Of a stretch of DNA of 64,000 nucleotides, positions 48,930 through 61,500 are shown in pieces (positions within the stretch are counted from its first letter, which is position 1; each line of letters opens with the position of its first letter). The DNA is taken from NCBI GenBank assembly GCA_940671915.1, contig CALNVZ010003435.1, positions 2,142,951 through 2,206,950 of the forward strand, written 5' to 3'. Source of the stretch: Paracentrotus lividus (taxonomy: Eukaryota; Echinodermata; Echinoidea; Camarodonta; Echinidae). Below the pieces are notes generated by a model. That model did no database searches. It saw only the letters and a list, made by a program, of their open reading frames with translations, and had not been told where the DNA came from. Made by a program: the position numbers and the translations under genes.

Positions 48930-49690
48930 TGTGTATCTGATAATGTATTGATTCATTTAGAAAATGTCCTATAATTGTAATTATTGATTTACAGAGAGGT
49001 ATATGAATGTAATTTATTGATTTTGAAATATCCTATTATATCAATCCATGTATAGTTTTATCACTGTAATTTATTAATTCAGGGAAAGTACTGTACTTGT
49101 ATATAATTGTTCTAGATATATAGATAATAATCTATTTATTAATTGTAAATTGATTCATAGCACTGTAATTATAATATATTGATCTATAAATAGTTCTACT
49201 ATTGCAAATTATTAATTCAGGTATTACTTCTAACCAATATTGTAAGATATTGAAACATTTTATATTGTTTAGATAATAATTGCTCTACATGTAGATATGC
49301 CTATAATTATATAAATTGTTACAGATTTATAGTAAATTATTGAAATAGAGATCTATAAGTGTATGTCATATGATGGTTACACATGATTAATTGTAAATTG
49401 ATAGAAATGGTCAAATTATAGGATTGTTTCACAAATAATAATATAATTTTGAATTATTTATCTAGGGGTAATTCTTGTCAGCTAAAGAAAGTTCTAGTAT
49501 TGTAAATTGATTCAGAAAGGGATTGTGATTATTAATATATTTATACAGAGATAATTATATAATTGTAGTTTATTAATCCAGAGATAGTTCCTGTAATTTA
49601 TTGAAACATAGTTGTTTGATTTCATATATCACTGTATATTGACAGAGAGTACATAAAGTATCCCAGAAATAATTCTACTATGGCAAATTA
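48930..49690. repeat. Degenerate AT-rich repeat with TTGTAATTTATTGAT-like units
   Basis: Words such as CTGTAATTTATTAATTCAG, TTGTAAATTGATTCA and GCAAATTATTAATTC recur about every 50-70 bp for ~750 bp. Similar words reappear near 51000-51120 on the other side of the 1-kb insertion. It looks like one old tandem or low-complexity tract interrupted by an element. Confidence 0.5.
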
Positions 49691-49821
49691 TTAATTCTGG
49701 GAAATTTCTCGAGGAACTGCAAAACCAGAAATTTTTGTGTGCACGATACTTCCGTGGGGAGGAAAGCTTTACGTAAGTAAACAGTGTTTACACAATGCAT
49801 TGAATGCTAAACTATTCTATA

Positions 49822-50842
49822 TGTGGGCAAGTCCACGCTATTTGTTCCCGAGATGGTGATTTTTCGACTTTTTGACCATTTTTGTGTCAAGTGTGTCAGT
49901 GGGTTTGTAAAGGTATACATAATGTGTCATATATCACCATAAAGGGTATGAAATGAACTTAATGCAAATGAGGTCAAAAAGTCATTTCAAGGTCATATGA
50001 CGTCACAAGGCTCATTAATATTCATGAAAAATATATAAAATGCATTAAAAATGCTATTTTCAACCATTTAAAAAAGGGGTTTGTCATAAAAGTACAACCA
50101 AAAAGTAAGTATTTTCTGTTTTTATATTTTCTTGGCTAACTCTGGTAAAAATATCACGAACCTCGCACATAGCTTTCCATATTTTTAGACTTAAAATATT
50201 CAGGTCTCAGAAATAGTCTCACAAAAGTTACTGAGCTGATGTAAAATCCTACATTTCTATTACCCATCCTCCCACCTTTAGAAATGAAACAAAATAAGTT
50301 TTTCTTACATTTGTGTTTTGTATTATGTTTCTTTTGATTTATCAGAGAGATTTTTTAACAAAAGATGTTGCTTCGCCTTGGCTACACCAATTGTTTAATA
50401 AAAAATATTACAGGGAATAATTGTCCCGTGTGTTACTGTCCCGTGTGTTACCTGGCATAGTTTTTAAAACTTGACCTTTGCCAGAAAACTCGAAGTTGAA
50501 TTAATGGTAAAATATGTCCTTACACTGTTTATTACATGTTTAAGAGGATATGACTCTGCAAATTTAGATCTACTTTTTAAATTCAGAGTTATATGTGAAC
50601 AAAGTCAAAATTTGAAAACACTATTTTTTTGCGGTCCCGTTTGTTACCAACGAATAAATGATCATAAATTAATTATGAATTGAGTTATTACAACTATTTT
50701 TTATGTTTTTGTTGAACATTCTTAGTACCTTCAGGAATATACCAAAGGATTGAGGTTTCATTCAAGATTTTTCAAATAAACCCTATTTTTGGCTCTGAAT
50801 GTCCCGTTTGTTACCGCGCAAAATAGCTTGGACTTGCCCATG
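49822..50842. mobile_element. ~1-kb element with GGGCAAGTCCA termini, flanked by 50-bp direct repeats
   Basis: Left end ATGTGGGCAAGTCCACGCTA and right end TAGCTTGGACTTGCCCATGT are inverted partners. The interior repeats the phrase TCCCGTGTGTTAC or TCCCGTTTGTTAC several times and encodes no recognisable protein. A ~50-bp sequence containing AACAGTGTTTACACAATGCA is found directly before the left end (49775-49824) and again shortly after the right end (50855-50904). Confidence 0.7.
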
Positions 50843-51256
50843 TACTAAAACAGAAAGTAAACAGTGTTTACACAATGCATTGAATTCTGAACTACTCTAT
50901 ATGTACTTGATGTTAGGCAATTGTGTTACAGTTTCATGCTGCAAAAAAGGCCATCGGCTCCAATTCGTGAAAGTTTGTGGTTTTACGATATAGTTCTTTA
51001 ACTGTATAATATTGGTTCAAATATAGTGTTGTAATTAAGTTATTGATTCAAATTGGTGTAAAATGTTTATATATTGACAAACATGTTAAAATGTTATGTT
51101 ACTGTAACTTTTTCAAACATATAATACTTACATCATAAAATTATTGATAAGACAAGGTTCTAATTGTAATTTTTCCTTCAGACATTGTTTGAATTGTACT
51201 TACACTGTATTTCAGAAAATCATACAATAATTTGAAACCTGATATGTGACCATATG

Positions 51257-51411
51257 CAGGGATGCCACCTGGTTTTACCCACAGGGCCTGAAAAAAAGCC
51301 TAAACATACTGAAACCCTGTTCATACTATACACTAAACAGTCCGAAAAAGCCTGAAATGGGAAGGTGCCAGGGCCTGAAATCAGGCAATAGCCTCAAAAC
51401 TGGCATCCCTG
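51257..51411. mobile_element. hAT-like MITE, CAGGGATGCCA termini, 6-bp target duplication
   Basis: The 155-bp element begins CAGGGATGCCACC and ends TGGCATCCCTG. It is flanked by perfect 6-bp direct repeats CATATG (51251-51256 and 51412-51417). Inner words CAGGGCCTGAAA and GCCTGAAATGGG repeat within it. Confidence 0.85.
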
Positions 51412-51983
51412 CATATGGGTCAAAGCCACCAATAAGGCACCCGAATTCACACTTGTGTATTGTGTGTTTTGTGAAACTAGAGATTCCAAGCTTTCCAATG
51501 TTACCAAACATTTGTAGTTTACTCTATGGATGCTTCCCTATGCAAAAAAAACCCTGCCTTTTTTACTCTTTTATTATATTTGCAACTTATTGGTGGTTTT
51601 AGAGTGTCAGGTTTACATATTTGAGGTTGTTCCATCAACACAGTTCTGCTGTTGTAAATATGACATTTAACCTGTTAAAGTTTTAAATATGTGTATATTA
51701 TTGATCTGAGAGATAAGTATATTTGGTAGACTAAGCCACATTATTGCAGAAATTTTCATCACGTAACAGTTTTTTACCAAGCATTTTATCATGTTTGTTT
51801 TGACTTTGAACATACTTTTCACTTTTCTATGTAATCTTGCCTTTATATTAAAGCTTTGGTGTTCTTTTTGAATTTGTTGAAAAGGAAATTAAGAGATATC
51901 TTGTTTTTTTTCTTCTGTTTTTGCAAGTGAAGAAAGGAGATAGGGGATACAGGGAGAGAGACAGTGAAGATCAAAGACACATG

Positions 51984-52138
51984 CAGGGCTCGAATTTAGC
52001 AGTGGCCCGGTGCCAACGGCCACCTGAAACTTCATGGGGGCCACCTGAAATAAACCCAAAACTCCATTCAACCATGTAGATTGCTAACTCAAATGGGGCC
52101 AATGGCCACCCAGAGCAAAATGCTAAATTCGAGCCCTG
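51984..52138. mobile_element. hAT-like MITE, CAGGGCTCGAATTTAGCA termini, 5-bp target duplication
   Basis: The 155-bp element begins CAGGGCTCGAATTTAGCA and ends TGCTAAATTCGAGCCCTG, an 18-bp perfect terminal inverted repeat. Direct repeats ACATG flank it (51979-51983 and 52139-52143). The interior repeats GGCCACCTGAAA. Confidence 0.88.
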
Positions 52139-53157
52139 ACATGCGATTTGAAGAAAGGTCTAGCAAAGTGTTGAGTCATAAGAGAGAGAAAGAGAGAGAT
52201 TCTCTCTTGAATCAATACAACTGGCATTTAGAATCAGAATTTAACAGTGACATAATATTACTTTATAGCTGGCTTGGAGTTTATTTGGTAGGCAATCTAC
52301 ACACATATAGAATTTACATGATAATTTCATATCATTACTTTAGACCCATGTTATGGGAAAACATATGAAACAACACATACATTAAATACATGCTTTTAAG
52401 AATGTAAGTACAATTTTGATGACAACAAAATTACTTGCAATTAAACTGCATCTTTATACTCTTACACATACATCGAGAAGATTTTCAGATAGGGGTAATC
52501 ACTGTTTTACATGTATTTGCCACTATCATTTGTTTCGACTGTCCCATGATTTTGAACTTGTGATCATTCAAGCTTGAAAATATAGAAACATAAACAATAT
52601 ATATTGTGGTAATACTCTAATAACTCTATTTAGATGAAGAAAAAATATGGCATGGCATAAACAGTGTAACAACTTAAAACAAAATGGTTCAAAACTAAAC
52701 AAAAACTTTTACAGCCATACAAATAACGAAAAATGACACATAAACTGGAATAAGTGACAAGTGTGTCACAAAAGAATCGTATAAATGTATTGCAATTGTT
52801 ATCGAAGTATAAGTTTCAGTAACAAATTTCAAATAAAGAAAACAAAGTTACGAATGTAGCAGTACTTAATGTAAGGTAAAAACTATGGAACTTTCATAAT
52901 TTTTTTTTCACCTGTTAAGAACTGTTAAACTGTTTCCCCACATAAGGACCTAATAATCATAAGAATCATAAAATCAAAGTCCTGGATGACATAAATGTAA
53001 ATTCTATACAATCAATGACACCAAACCGCTAGAAATGATATATCTTCTTTCATTGTGACCCGAAATCACATCGATACAAGAACTATTTTTTATCAAGGTA
53101 AAATAACAATAATACATGTATCCCCTTTATAATTTATTTTAAAATCTTTTATCTGTA

Positions 53158-53289
53158 CTACTGTCTACTTTTGTTATAGCAAGCCAACATGGCAATTTTG
53201 CAGATCCTGATTTTGAACATGTGCAAACTAACATGTGTTGAATATAACAAAATCTTGTGACGATGCAATATAACAAGAGTCGACTGTAC
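53158..53289. mobile_element. Dispersed 'CAGTCCACTCC-TTATAA' element, diverged copy
   Basis: Left end CTGTCTACTTTTGTTATAGC and right end ATATAACAAGAGTCGACTGT are inverted relatives of the family members at 33681 and 14736. Confidence 0.5.
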
Positions 53290-54789
53290 TATATAAGTGA
53301 AGATAATTACAGTGATCAGAGTTTCTGTATATATGCATCATAAAAGGCTTTGGTTCTGGAAACACATTTAAAGAAATAATGGTTAATGGTTTTCCTGAAA
53401 ACAAATTTAGAGTGTCAAAATTATTTTCTATATCTATACAGTAACAAGAAGAGAAAATGTGTTTCCCCATTTCAGCACTGATCTTGTAATGATGAAATGC
53501 TCAAACATACATTGTATTTCTGAGGTAAAGTTGCACAATAAAAGAAGCCATAAGTTTAAACATTGCATCTTGAAATCAAATCTCTTATTAATTTATTTTG
53601 TGAAATCAATGAGATTTGGACGGTTTGCAAATCCCTACAATTCCCTTAAAAGTCCTGTTATCATAATATCCATGATAATATCATTAAATGATATACATGT
53701 GGTTTGAAGTAAATACACAATTTGATGTTAAATATGAACAATATATGGACAAAATAAAGTTTTGAACAAAGATAATGCTTTTTGTTGATGGCAAATAACA
53801 ATTAAGTACATATAGATATACAACACATGTCAACTTCAATAAACCATAAATATTCTACAAACTATATAAATCACCAAGACAGAAAACTAAGCCAGAGTTT
53901 TCTGGTTTATGGATATAATTTAACACAAAATAATTATTCAGTACAAGGAAATGGAATGCAAGTCTACTGTAAAATAACCCCCTAGTCTCTAAACATTCAC
54001 TATTCAATTATCTGCCTGATTTTATTTTAGATAATACATGTATGTGAATGCCAAACAAAAACCACAATAAAATATGAAAAGTAGATCTATTTGTGTCAGT
54101 ACAAAAAGAAACTCCTAATCATGCCATACATCTTCATAAAATATATCATATAATGAAAGTATATGAACAGCTAATTGCAATATACTAAATGTTAACTTTG
54201 ATATCTCTAAGTATTTTCTACTCTTAAATATGACAGTGAAATTTTGAAGTAATTGAAATTGCACAGGTTTATGACCTTATCAAAACAAATCTTCAATAAC
54301 CAAAAGGAAGTTAAACTAGATATATTTGATGATAATAGAATAATTAATCACAGCATTGCCTTCACATATTTTATCATTTGCTTTGGCAATACTATCCTTG
54401 AAACATGATGAATATGTCAACTAACATATATTACAAAAACCTAAAGTTTTTTAATTTCAAATTGATAGTGAAAAGGGGGATATATTTTATTAAGTATAAA
54501 CAAACCAAAGATAGTTGTAGCACAGGAAAAAGATGATATCTACAAAATATAGAGCATAAAGAAAACACATACACTGGAAAATGATTTGTGTTTATACAGG
54601 TTTGCTTAAATATCTCATACTGCTACACTTGGAACAAATAAATGAGTTTTACTCTTTCTATATTTTAAACCACATCTATCATCATAAACTGCTGACAGCA
54701 TAGAATTATTGCACAAAGAATGCTTTAATTTCATTCAATAACACAGACAGATTTAATATTTATAACAATTGGTTATAATGGATAATTTT

Positions 54790-54977
54790 GTACAACAGTC
54801 TACTCTTGCTAGATCACAAGTATGGATACAAAGATATTTCATTATAACAATGCAGTTCTCTAAGTCCCAATTTCAAACATGTGTTCATGTGTCTACGTAT
54901 CAGTATACCAAATATGTCATTATAACAATGGAATTGGATTGGACCTCAACACTTCATTATAATAGGAGTGCACTGTA
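54790..54977. mobile_element. Dispersed 'CAGTCCACTCC-TTATAA' element, copy
   Basis: Left end ACAACAGTCTACTCTTGCTA and right end TTATAATAGGAGTGCACTGT are inverted partners over about 190 bp, with TCATTATAACAATG repeated inside. Confidence 0.6.
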
Positions 54978-55530
54978 TAAAGATTATATGAGTTTTGTGT
55001 TCATTCATGTTCCTGATTGAAGAAAAAAACACTAATTTTTGTTGTGCCCTCAGAAGGGAAAAAATTTAATTTCATCTAAATTAAGAATTTAAAAAATAAA
55101 TATGGAGTCAGCTTATGGCAGATATCCATACTTCAAACAGCTTAAATTTTCTTGTTATCACCATGTCACTTACTTTACTTGTATCATTTAGTTCACTTAC
55201 ATCATGCTGTAAGACATCACATTAAATGTGATAAAACTTCTATAATGGTAACATTTTATCAACATCATAAATTCATACATTCAATAGTCACTAAACTCAT
55301 GATCTCCAATAACATTCATCTCCTAAATCATCAAATGCAATATGTATTTAGCTTCATTCATAAGCTCTCTGAAGAAAGATTGAACTGTAGCATGCAATGT
55401 CAATCATTACTACAAACTTTAATGGTTTTTAACAACAATCTACTCATACTGGGAGTGATTTGATTATGAAATAAGCAACTGCTGAACTGAATATATATCA
55501 TGTACCAGTACCTTTCATAAGCTGTGTTGT

Positions 55531-58500
55531 CTAGAACTGAAAGAGAAGACTCATTGCCTCCGATGCCTTGATTCGTACAGATGGCTCTGGGTCCTTTAGT
55601 AGTTGTATTAGAGCTGAACATAAGGGAACAAATCAGACTTTGTAGTCATCAAGGTTATTCAATTTTGAATTCCTCCCAAAATCCACAATGGTTAAGGATA
55701 TGACAGATTATTTAAGTACAAATGTACCACTAAGTAACTTATTTTGAAAATTTATAATATATCATAATAAATATATAAATATGGTACAATAATCATCTGA
55801 CATATAATAAAAATATGTCTTATCAGAGTAGAAATGGCTTTTTGGATTACCAGTAACAAACCAATATACTATAAATTACACATTTACCTCTGTCATTGAA
55901 TTAAGTTATAATTCAGCACTAACAGTTTGCATTATATGCAATTTAGCCTAATAATGCAGAGAATTGTGAAAGTAAGAAAACTATTACCAAAATGTAAAAA
56001 TAGCAATCATCTTTCAAGAAAAAAATTCTACATACCTCCACAGACATGGTCCTTGCTGATAAGACTATGGTTATCCTTAGGTAGATTACCTAGTAAGAAT
56101 CCAACACACATAGCTGCATTGGCCCGGATATCAGGCCAGGTGCTACGGAAGAACGACACGTTACCCATCACATAGAAGTTCACCTTCTGTAGCAGGTCTA
56201 CAATCTGAAATAAACAGAACATTAAAATTGATATTACATACACAGCAAAACCTTTTAATATCAACCACCAGTGGGCAATAGCATGAATTGAAGGACAAGA
56301 CACCCCAAAAAAGAAATCTGCCTCTTATATATTTGATTTGCCACCAAACTAATGCAAAGGATGTTCATACATCTTTTAAATTCAATTTTCAAAAAAGACC
56401 TTAGAGAGGTTGTACATTAATTCCCTGTAGTATTCAGAACAAAAGATCACATTGGGCACAAGGTATATTGAAAATTGGCACTGGATCAGCATAACTGACG
56501 TATTGCATATCCTAGGCCGGAAGGCGTCTGTTACCATGGATACTTACAATAACCTTAGAGAGGTCGTACATGAATTCTCCGTAGTTGAGTTTCCTGTCCT
56601 CTAGGAGATGTTTCTGGAACATGTCGTTCATTGAGGTGGACCCCATCAAAGGACCAAACTGCCTCAGAGCAGACTTGCAGGACTGTGGAAATGATAAGAA
56701 CAGATATTACAATCTAATGGATAAATCACCAGCCTGAGGATCAAAATCTACGAAGTTTTGAGTTAATGCCACTTCATTACATTTGCCACTCTTGACCCAG
56801 GGTGGTCTTTCACCAAGTTGTCCGTAAAGTTATGAATGATTTTACAAACGACTAGAACATGTTCTTGGGTGCTATAATAATCACATTTTCAACCATTTAG
56901 CACAAGAACTGATCACCAGTCATTAGTGAAGTTGTTTGTAACTTACGAACGACTTGTTGAAACACCTCCCCGATGTAATAAGTGGGTACTTGGAAGAATT
57001 ATATCCTTGAAATTCACTGTGTCATGGTGAGGTTCACTGAAACTAAACTTATCCATCTAGATCTAGTCATAATAGTCCAGGCTAGGCCCCATAGGAAAAG
57101 ACTCGAACCTTGTTTTTTTATATATACAATGTTTTTTGATGGTTCTTTGTCAATTCGAGGGTGCTGATTTCAAATCCGATGAGTGCCAGACGCGAAACCT
57201 TGAGCATTTTTCACAAATCGCGAAAATTCAAAATGGCCGCCAAAATATGAAAATGAGTATTCCAATGGTATTTCTGAGGTTGTTTTGGTGGTTTCTTGTC
57301 AATTTGAGGGTGCTGATTCCAAATCCGATGAGTGCCAGCCGCGAAACCTCGCGGATTTTACGCAAATCGCTAAAATTCAAAATGGCTGACAAAATGTCCG
57401 CCAAAACTGGAAATCAGTATTCCAAGGGTATTTTGGGGTTGTTTTGGTAGTTTCTTATCAATTCGAGGATGCTGATTTCGAATTCGATGAGTGCCAGCCG
57501 CGAAACCCAACATATTTTATGCAAATCGCTAAAATTCAAAATGGCTGCCAAAATTCCCGCCAAAACTGGAAATCAGTATTCCAAGGGTATTTCTGGGGTT
57601 GTTTTGGTGGTTTCTTATCAATTCGAGGGTGCTGATTCCAAATTCAATGAGTGCCAGCCGCGAAACCTACAGATTTTACGCATTTAATTGCCAAAATTCA
57701 AAATGGACGCCAAAACGGACTCCCAATTGAAAATGCGTGTTCTATGGGTATATTTCAGGGTGTTTTGGTGGTTTCTTGCCAATTCGAAGGCGCTGATTCC
57801 AAATCTAATGATTAACAGCCACAAAATCATACAGGATTTTTGTAAACCACTAAAATCATCTGTCTAAAAATGAAAATGTGTATTGTTTCATAGGTTGTTT
57901 TGGTGGTTTCTTGTCAATTTAAGGGTGCTGATTCCAAATCCAATGAGTGCCAACCGTGCAACCCCTCTACAATTCAAAACGGCCGCCAAGTGAAATGAAA
58001 ACGCGCATTATGATTATTGTTATCTAAGGGTTTTTTTTTTTTTTTTGGGGGGGGGGATAATTTCTTTCAATTGAGAATGCTGATTCGAAATCTGATGAGT
58101 TAGAGGCACGAAACCCTGAGCATTTTGCCCAAATCGTCAATATTCGCTGCCATCAGCCACGTTAAAAAAATTCTATGTGTATATCCGAGGTTATTTTTAT
58201 AAAACTTCTTGTCAATTTCATGGCTCTGATTCCAAATTCGATGGGAACCTTTCAGGGAAACCTTGATTTTTTTTTTTTGAAATGCAAAGCGGGTGAAAAC
58301 GGCCGACAGTCATGAAAAAGGCTTATTAAATTCCAAATGAAAACAAATTTGTGAAAATGCCTATTTCATAGGTATTTCTTACGTTATCTAGTGGCTCTTG
58401 TCAATTTAAGGGTAGGCCCTAGGCCTACTCATTCAAAATTACGCAAGTCCTAGATATAATCATTTACCATTTTACTTATAGCAAAATGAGTCATATGATT

Positions 58501-61500
58501 CAGTCTCGGATATTTTTTTTTTTTTTCATATTGTATATCGGATGTTTTGTAAGACATGCAAAAGTACACTGTCCGTCATAAAGGTGGAATATATTTTTGC
58601 CGCTATAGCGACATGTTTTGTGCTGACTTTAATTTCTTGAATATGTTTGTCCCTGCTTTTACTTTTTGGGACCCTGGCTATATCTTGGACATTCTCCCAA
58701 CCATTCACGTGGACCTTTTCCCCAAAAAGTTTGGTCAACCCCCGTGATGCCCATTTTTGTCATTTTTTCTCATTTTGGGGCCCCTTTTTGTTTTCCCGGC
58801 CAATCAAGCCCCCCTCAGTCCTACCCCCAGGAAACGCGACTGAGGTGTACTGTTTGAAATTGTTCTTTAAGTTAAATCTATATTTCTGGGGACAGGCTAA
58901 TGTTTCTTGTCTAGGGGAGGGGTTGAAGTAAAAAACGAGATTGGTGAATATTCGGAATATTTTATTCCATCTTTATGCTGAAAACAAAAGAAATGAAAAA
59001 CAACCTTTAACCCTTAAATATCACCATTTTCCCCTTAAATTTCGTTTAGCCTTGATGACAAGGCTGTCAATAGTCAATATTAATAATATTTTATTTTGAT
59101 TTATGTTTGGTTGAGATTTTACAATACAATTTCGGGAAGATAAAAATTTCCATGGTGTAAAAATGAATAAAATGAATGTTGAACCCCAATCAAAATAAAT
59201 TTTGACCCCTCCCCTAGACAAAAGAGTCGAGCCTGTAACCATAAATCTAGATTTAATTTAAAGAACAACAACAGTTCTTCACCTCAGACGTGTTTCCTTG
59301 GGGTAGGACTGAGGGGGCCTTGGTGGGTCGCGTAAACAAGAGAGGGCCCCCAAAATAAGAAAAAATGACGAAAAGGGCCATCTTCTGGGGGTGACAAACT
59401 TTTTTGAAGAAAAATCCCCGGGAAGGGTTGAGGGAACGTCCAAGATATACCAGATCCAGAAATTGAAAGCGGTGACAAACACATTCAAGAAATAATAACG
59501 GAGCAACATAATGTCGCTTGGGCCAGAAAAAATATTCCACCTTTATGACGAACAGTGTATATTCAAATCTCACCGCACTATTACAGACATAATACATTTT
59601 TTAAAATATAATTTAAAGACTGGGTTTGTGAGTGATCCCGACATCAACAAAAATAATTCTTGGATTCCCCCCCCCCCCCCCCCCCCGACAGAAAAGAGGC
59701 TGTAAATAAAATACTGGGTTTCCTTATTAACCCTTTCATGATTTATTGAACAACAGGAAACACATTACATAAAACTAAATGATCGAACACGACTAAATAA
59801 AAAATAATTGTTCTGAATAGATGCAGGATACACAATGATATAGGTGTACTTCTTCTTCATGTCAGGGGCGGATCCGAGGGGATGGGCCGGGGCGGAGGGT
59901 GCGGGCTCCCCGTAAGATCTGACTTTATCCGACCCTTATAGGTAATGGTGACTTCCTTGAAGGCCGAAGGCAAACAAAAAATAACAACTGAGAGAATAAT
60001 TTTTATAAGAAAAAGAAACATGATTGGAGAGTATTTTCGTGTGGTTGTGGGGGAGCCTCAATTGTTCAATGCTGGAAGCACGGTTAGCTTGGGACCCTAT
60101 GACAGTAAACGGCCAAAAGAGTCTCATAACTTATTATTGGCAATTGGCCATAAAATAGATTTTACATGACTTCAGCCATTTCTTTCCACTTTTCTTTCTT
60201 TTTTGTCCTGTGTATTTTTGTGGCTGGTACTTATCGGATTAGGAATCAGCGCCTTCGAATTGGCAAGAAACCACCAAAGAACCTTAAGATATACCCATAG
60301 AATACGCATTTTCAATTGGGCAGCCATTTTGGCAGCCATTTTGAACTTCAGCGATTTGCATACAATGTGTTGGGTTTCGCGGCTGGCACTCATCGAATTT
60401 GAAATCAGCACCCTCGAATTGATAAGAAACCACCAAAACAACCCCAGAAATACCCTTGGAATACTGATTTCTAGTTTTGGCGGGAATTTTGGCAGCCATT
60501 TTGAATTTTAGCGATTTGCGTAAAATATGTTGGGTTTCGCGGCTGGCACTCATCGAATTCGGAATCAGCACCCTCGAATTGATCAGTAACCACCAAAACA
60601 ACCCCAAAAATACCCTTGGAATACTGATTTCCAGTTTTGGCGGCCATTTTGGCAGCCATTTTTAATTTTTCAATGATTTTAGCAATTTGCGTAAAATTCG
60701 CGAGGTTTCGCGGCTGGCACTCATCGGATTTGGAATCAGTACCCTCAAATTGACAAGAAACCACCAAAACAACCTCAGAAATACCATTGGAATACTCATT
60801 TTCATACTTTGGCGGCCATTTTGGCGGCCATTTTGAATTTTCGCGATTTGTGAAAAATGCTCAAGGTTTCGCGGCTGGCACTCATCGGATTTGGAATCAG
60901 CACCCTCGAATTGACAAAGAATCATCAAAAAACATTGTATATATAAAAAAACAAGGTAACATGGTCTCTAGCCTGGACTATAACCCATGGGCTGAAAGTA
61001 ACAAACTCTTTAAGGCAAATCTGTAGGTGAGATTTTAGTTATTTACATGTTATATGCAATTATAAATTACACATGAAGCTACATCAGGCACATCTCATGC
61101 AAGGCTGCTAGAATACGAAACTACACAATCTTGGTCATTTGATGTAATATCACATTGTGACTATTATCATAGGTGTGTTTGAGGTATGGATACCACAAAA
61201 GCAATCTTTCAACAACAAAAAAATACACATAGGATATTTTACCAAATTCATGCAAAATTCCCAAACCATCTGTCTCACAAACATACCTTCTTCACATCAT
61301 CATCCTCATCGTTGAGATGGAGTAGAAGACTGACAAAGTTGGTGTGAATCTGTTCTAAGAAGGGATCTCTTGACGGACCATCACCAAACCGGCTCAGATT
61401 ACCAAACAGTGTGAAGGCAGCAGCACGGACTGAAGCACGATCCTACAAAAAAAATATGTTTTTAATAGTTTTCAATGAAACTCAAACATTTATCTGAAGT

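Larger units (their letters stand above)
48609..55530. other. AT-rich interval between the C18orf63 orthologue and MROH1
   Basis: The two genes converge here. A polyadenylation signal AATAAA at 48666 follows the C18orf63 stop. Beyond that I see no exon. From 48.9 to 49.7 kb the sequence is made of degenerate units resembling TGTAATTTATTGAT. Elements at 49822, 51257, 51984, 53158 and 54790 are listed separately. Confidence 0.5.

Noticed and set aside
57136..60928. Multiple similar open frames encoding peptides like DSKSDECQPRN on both strands.
   Set aside because: They follow the ~160-bp tandem units of the foldback arms. Frames are short, interrupted, and mirrored on both strands, so the similarity reflects repeat structure and not a protein family.
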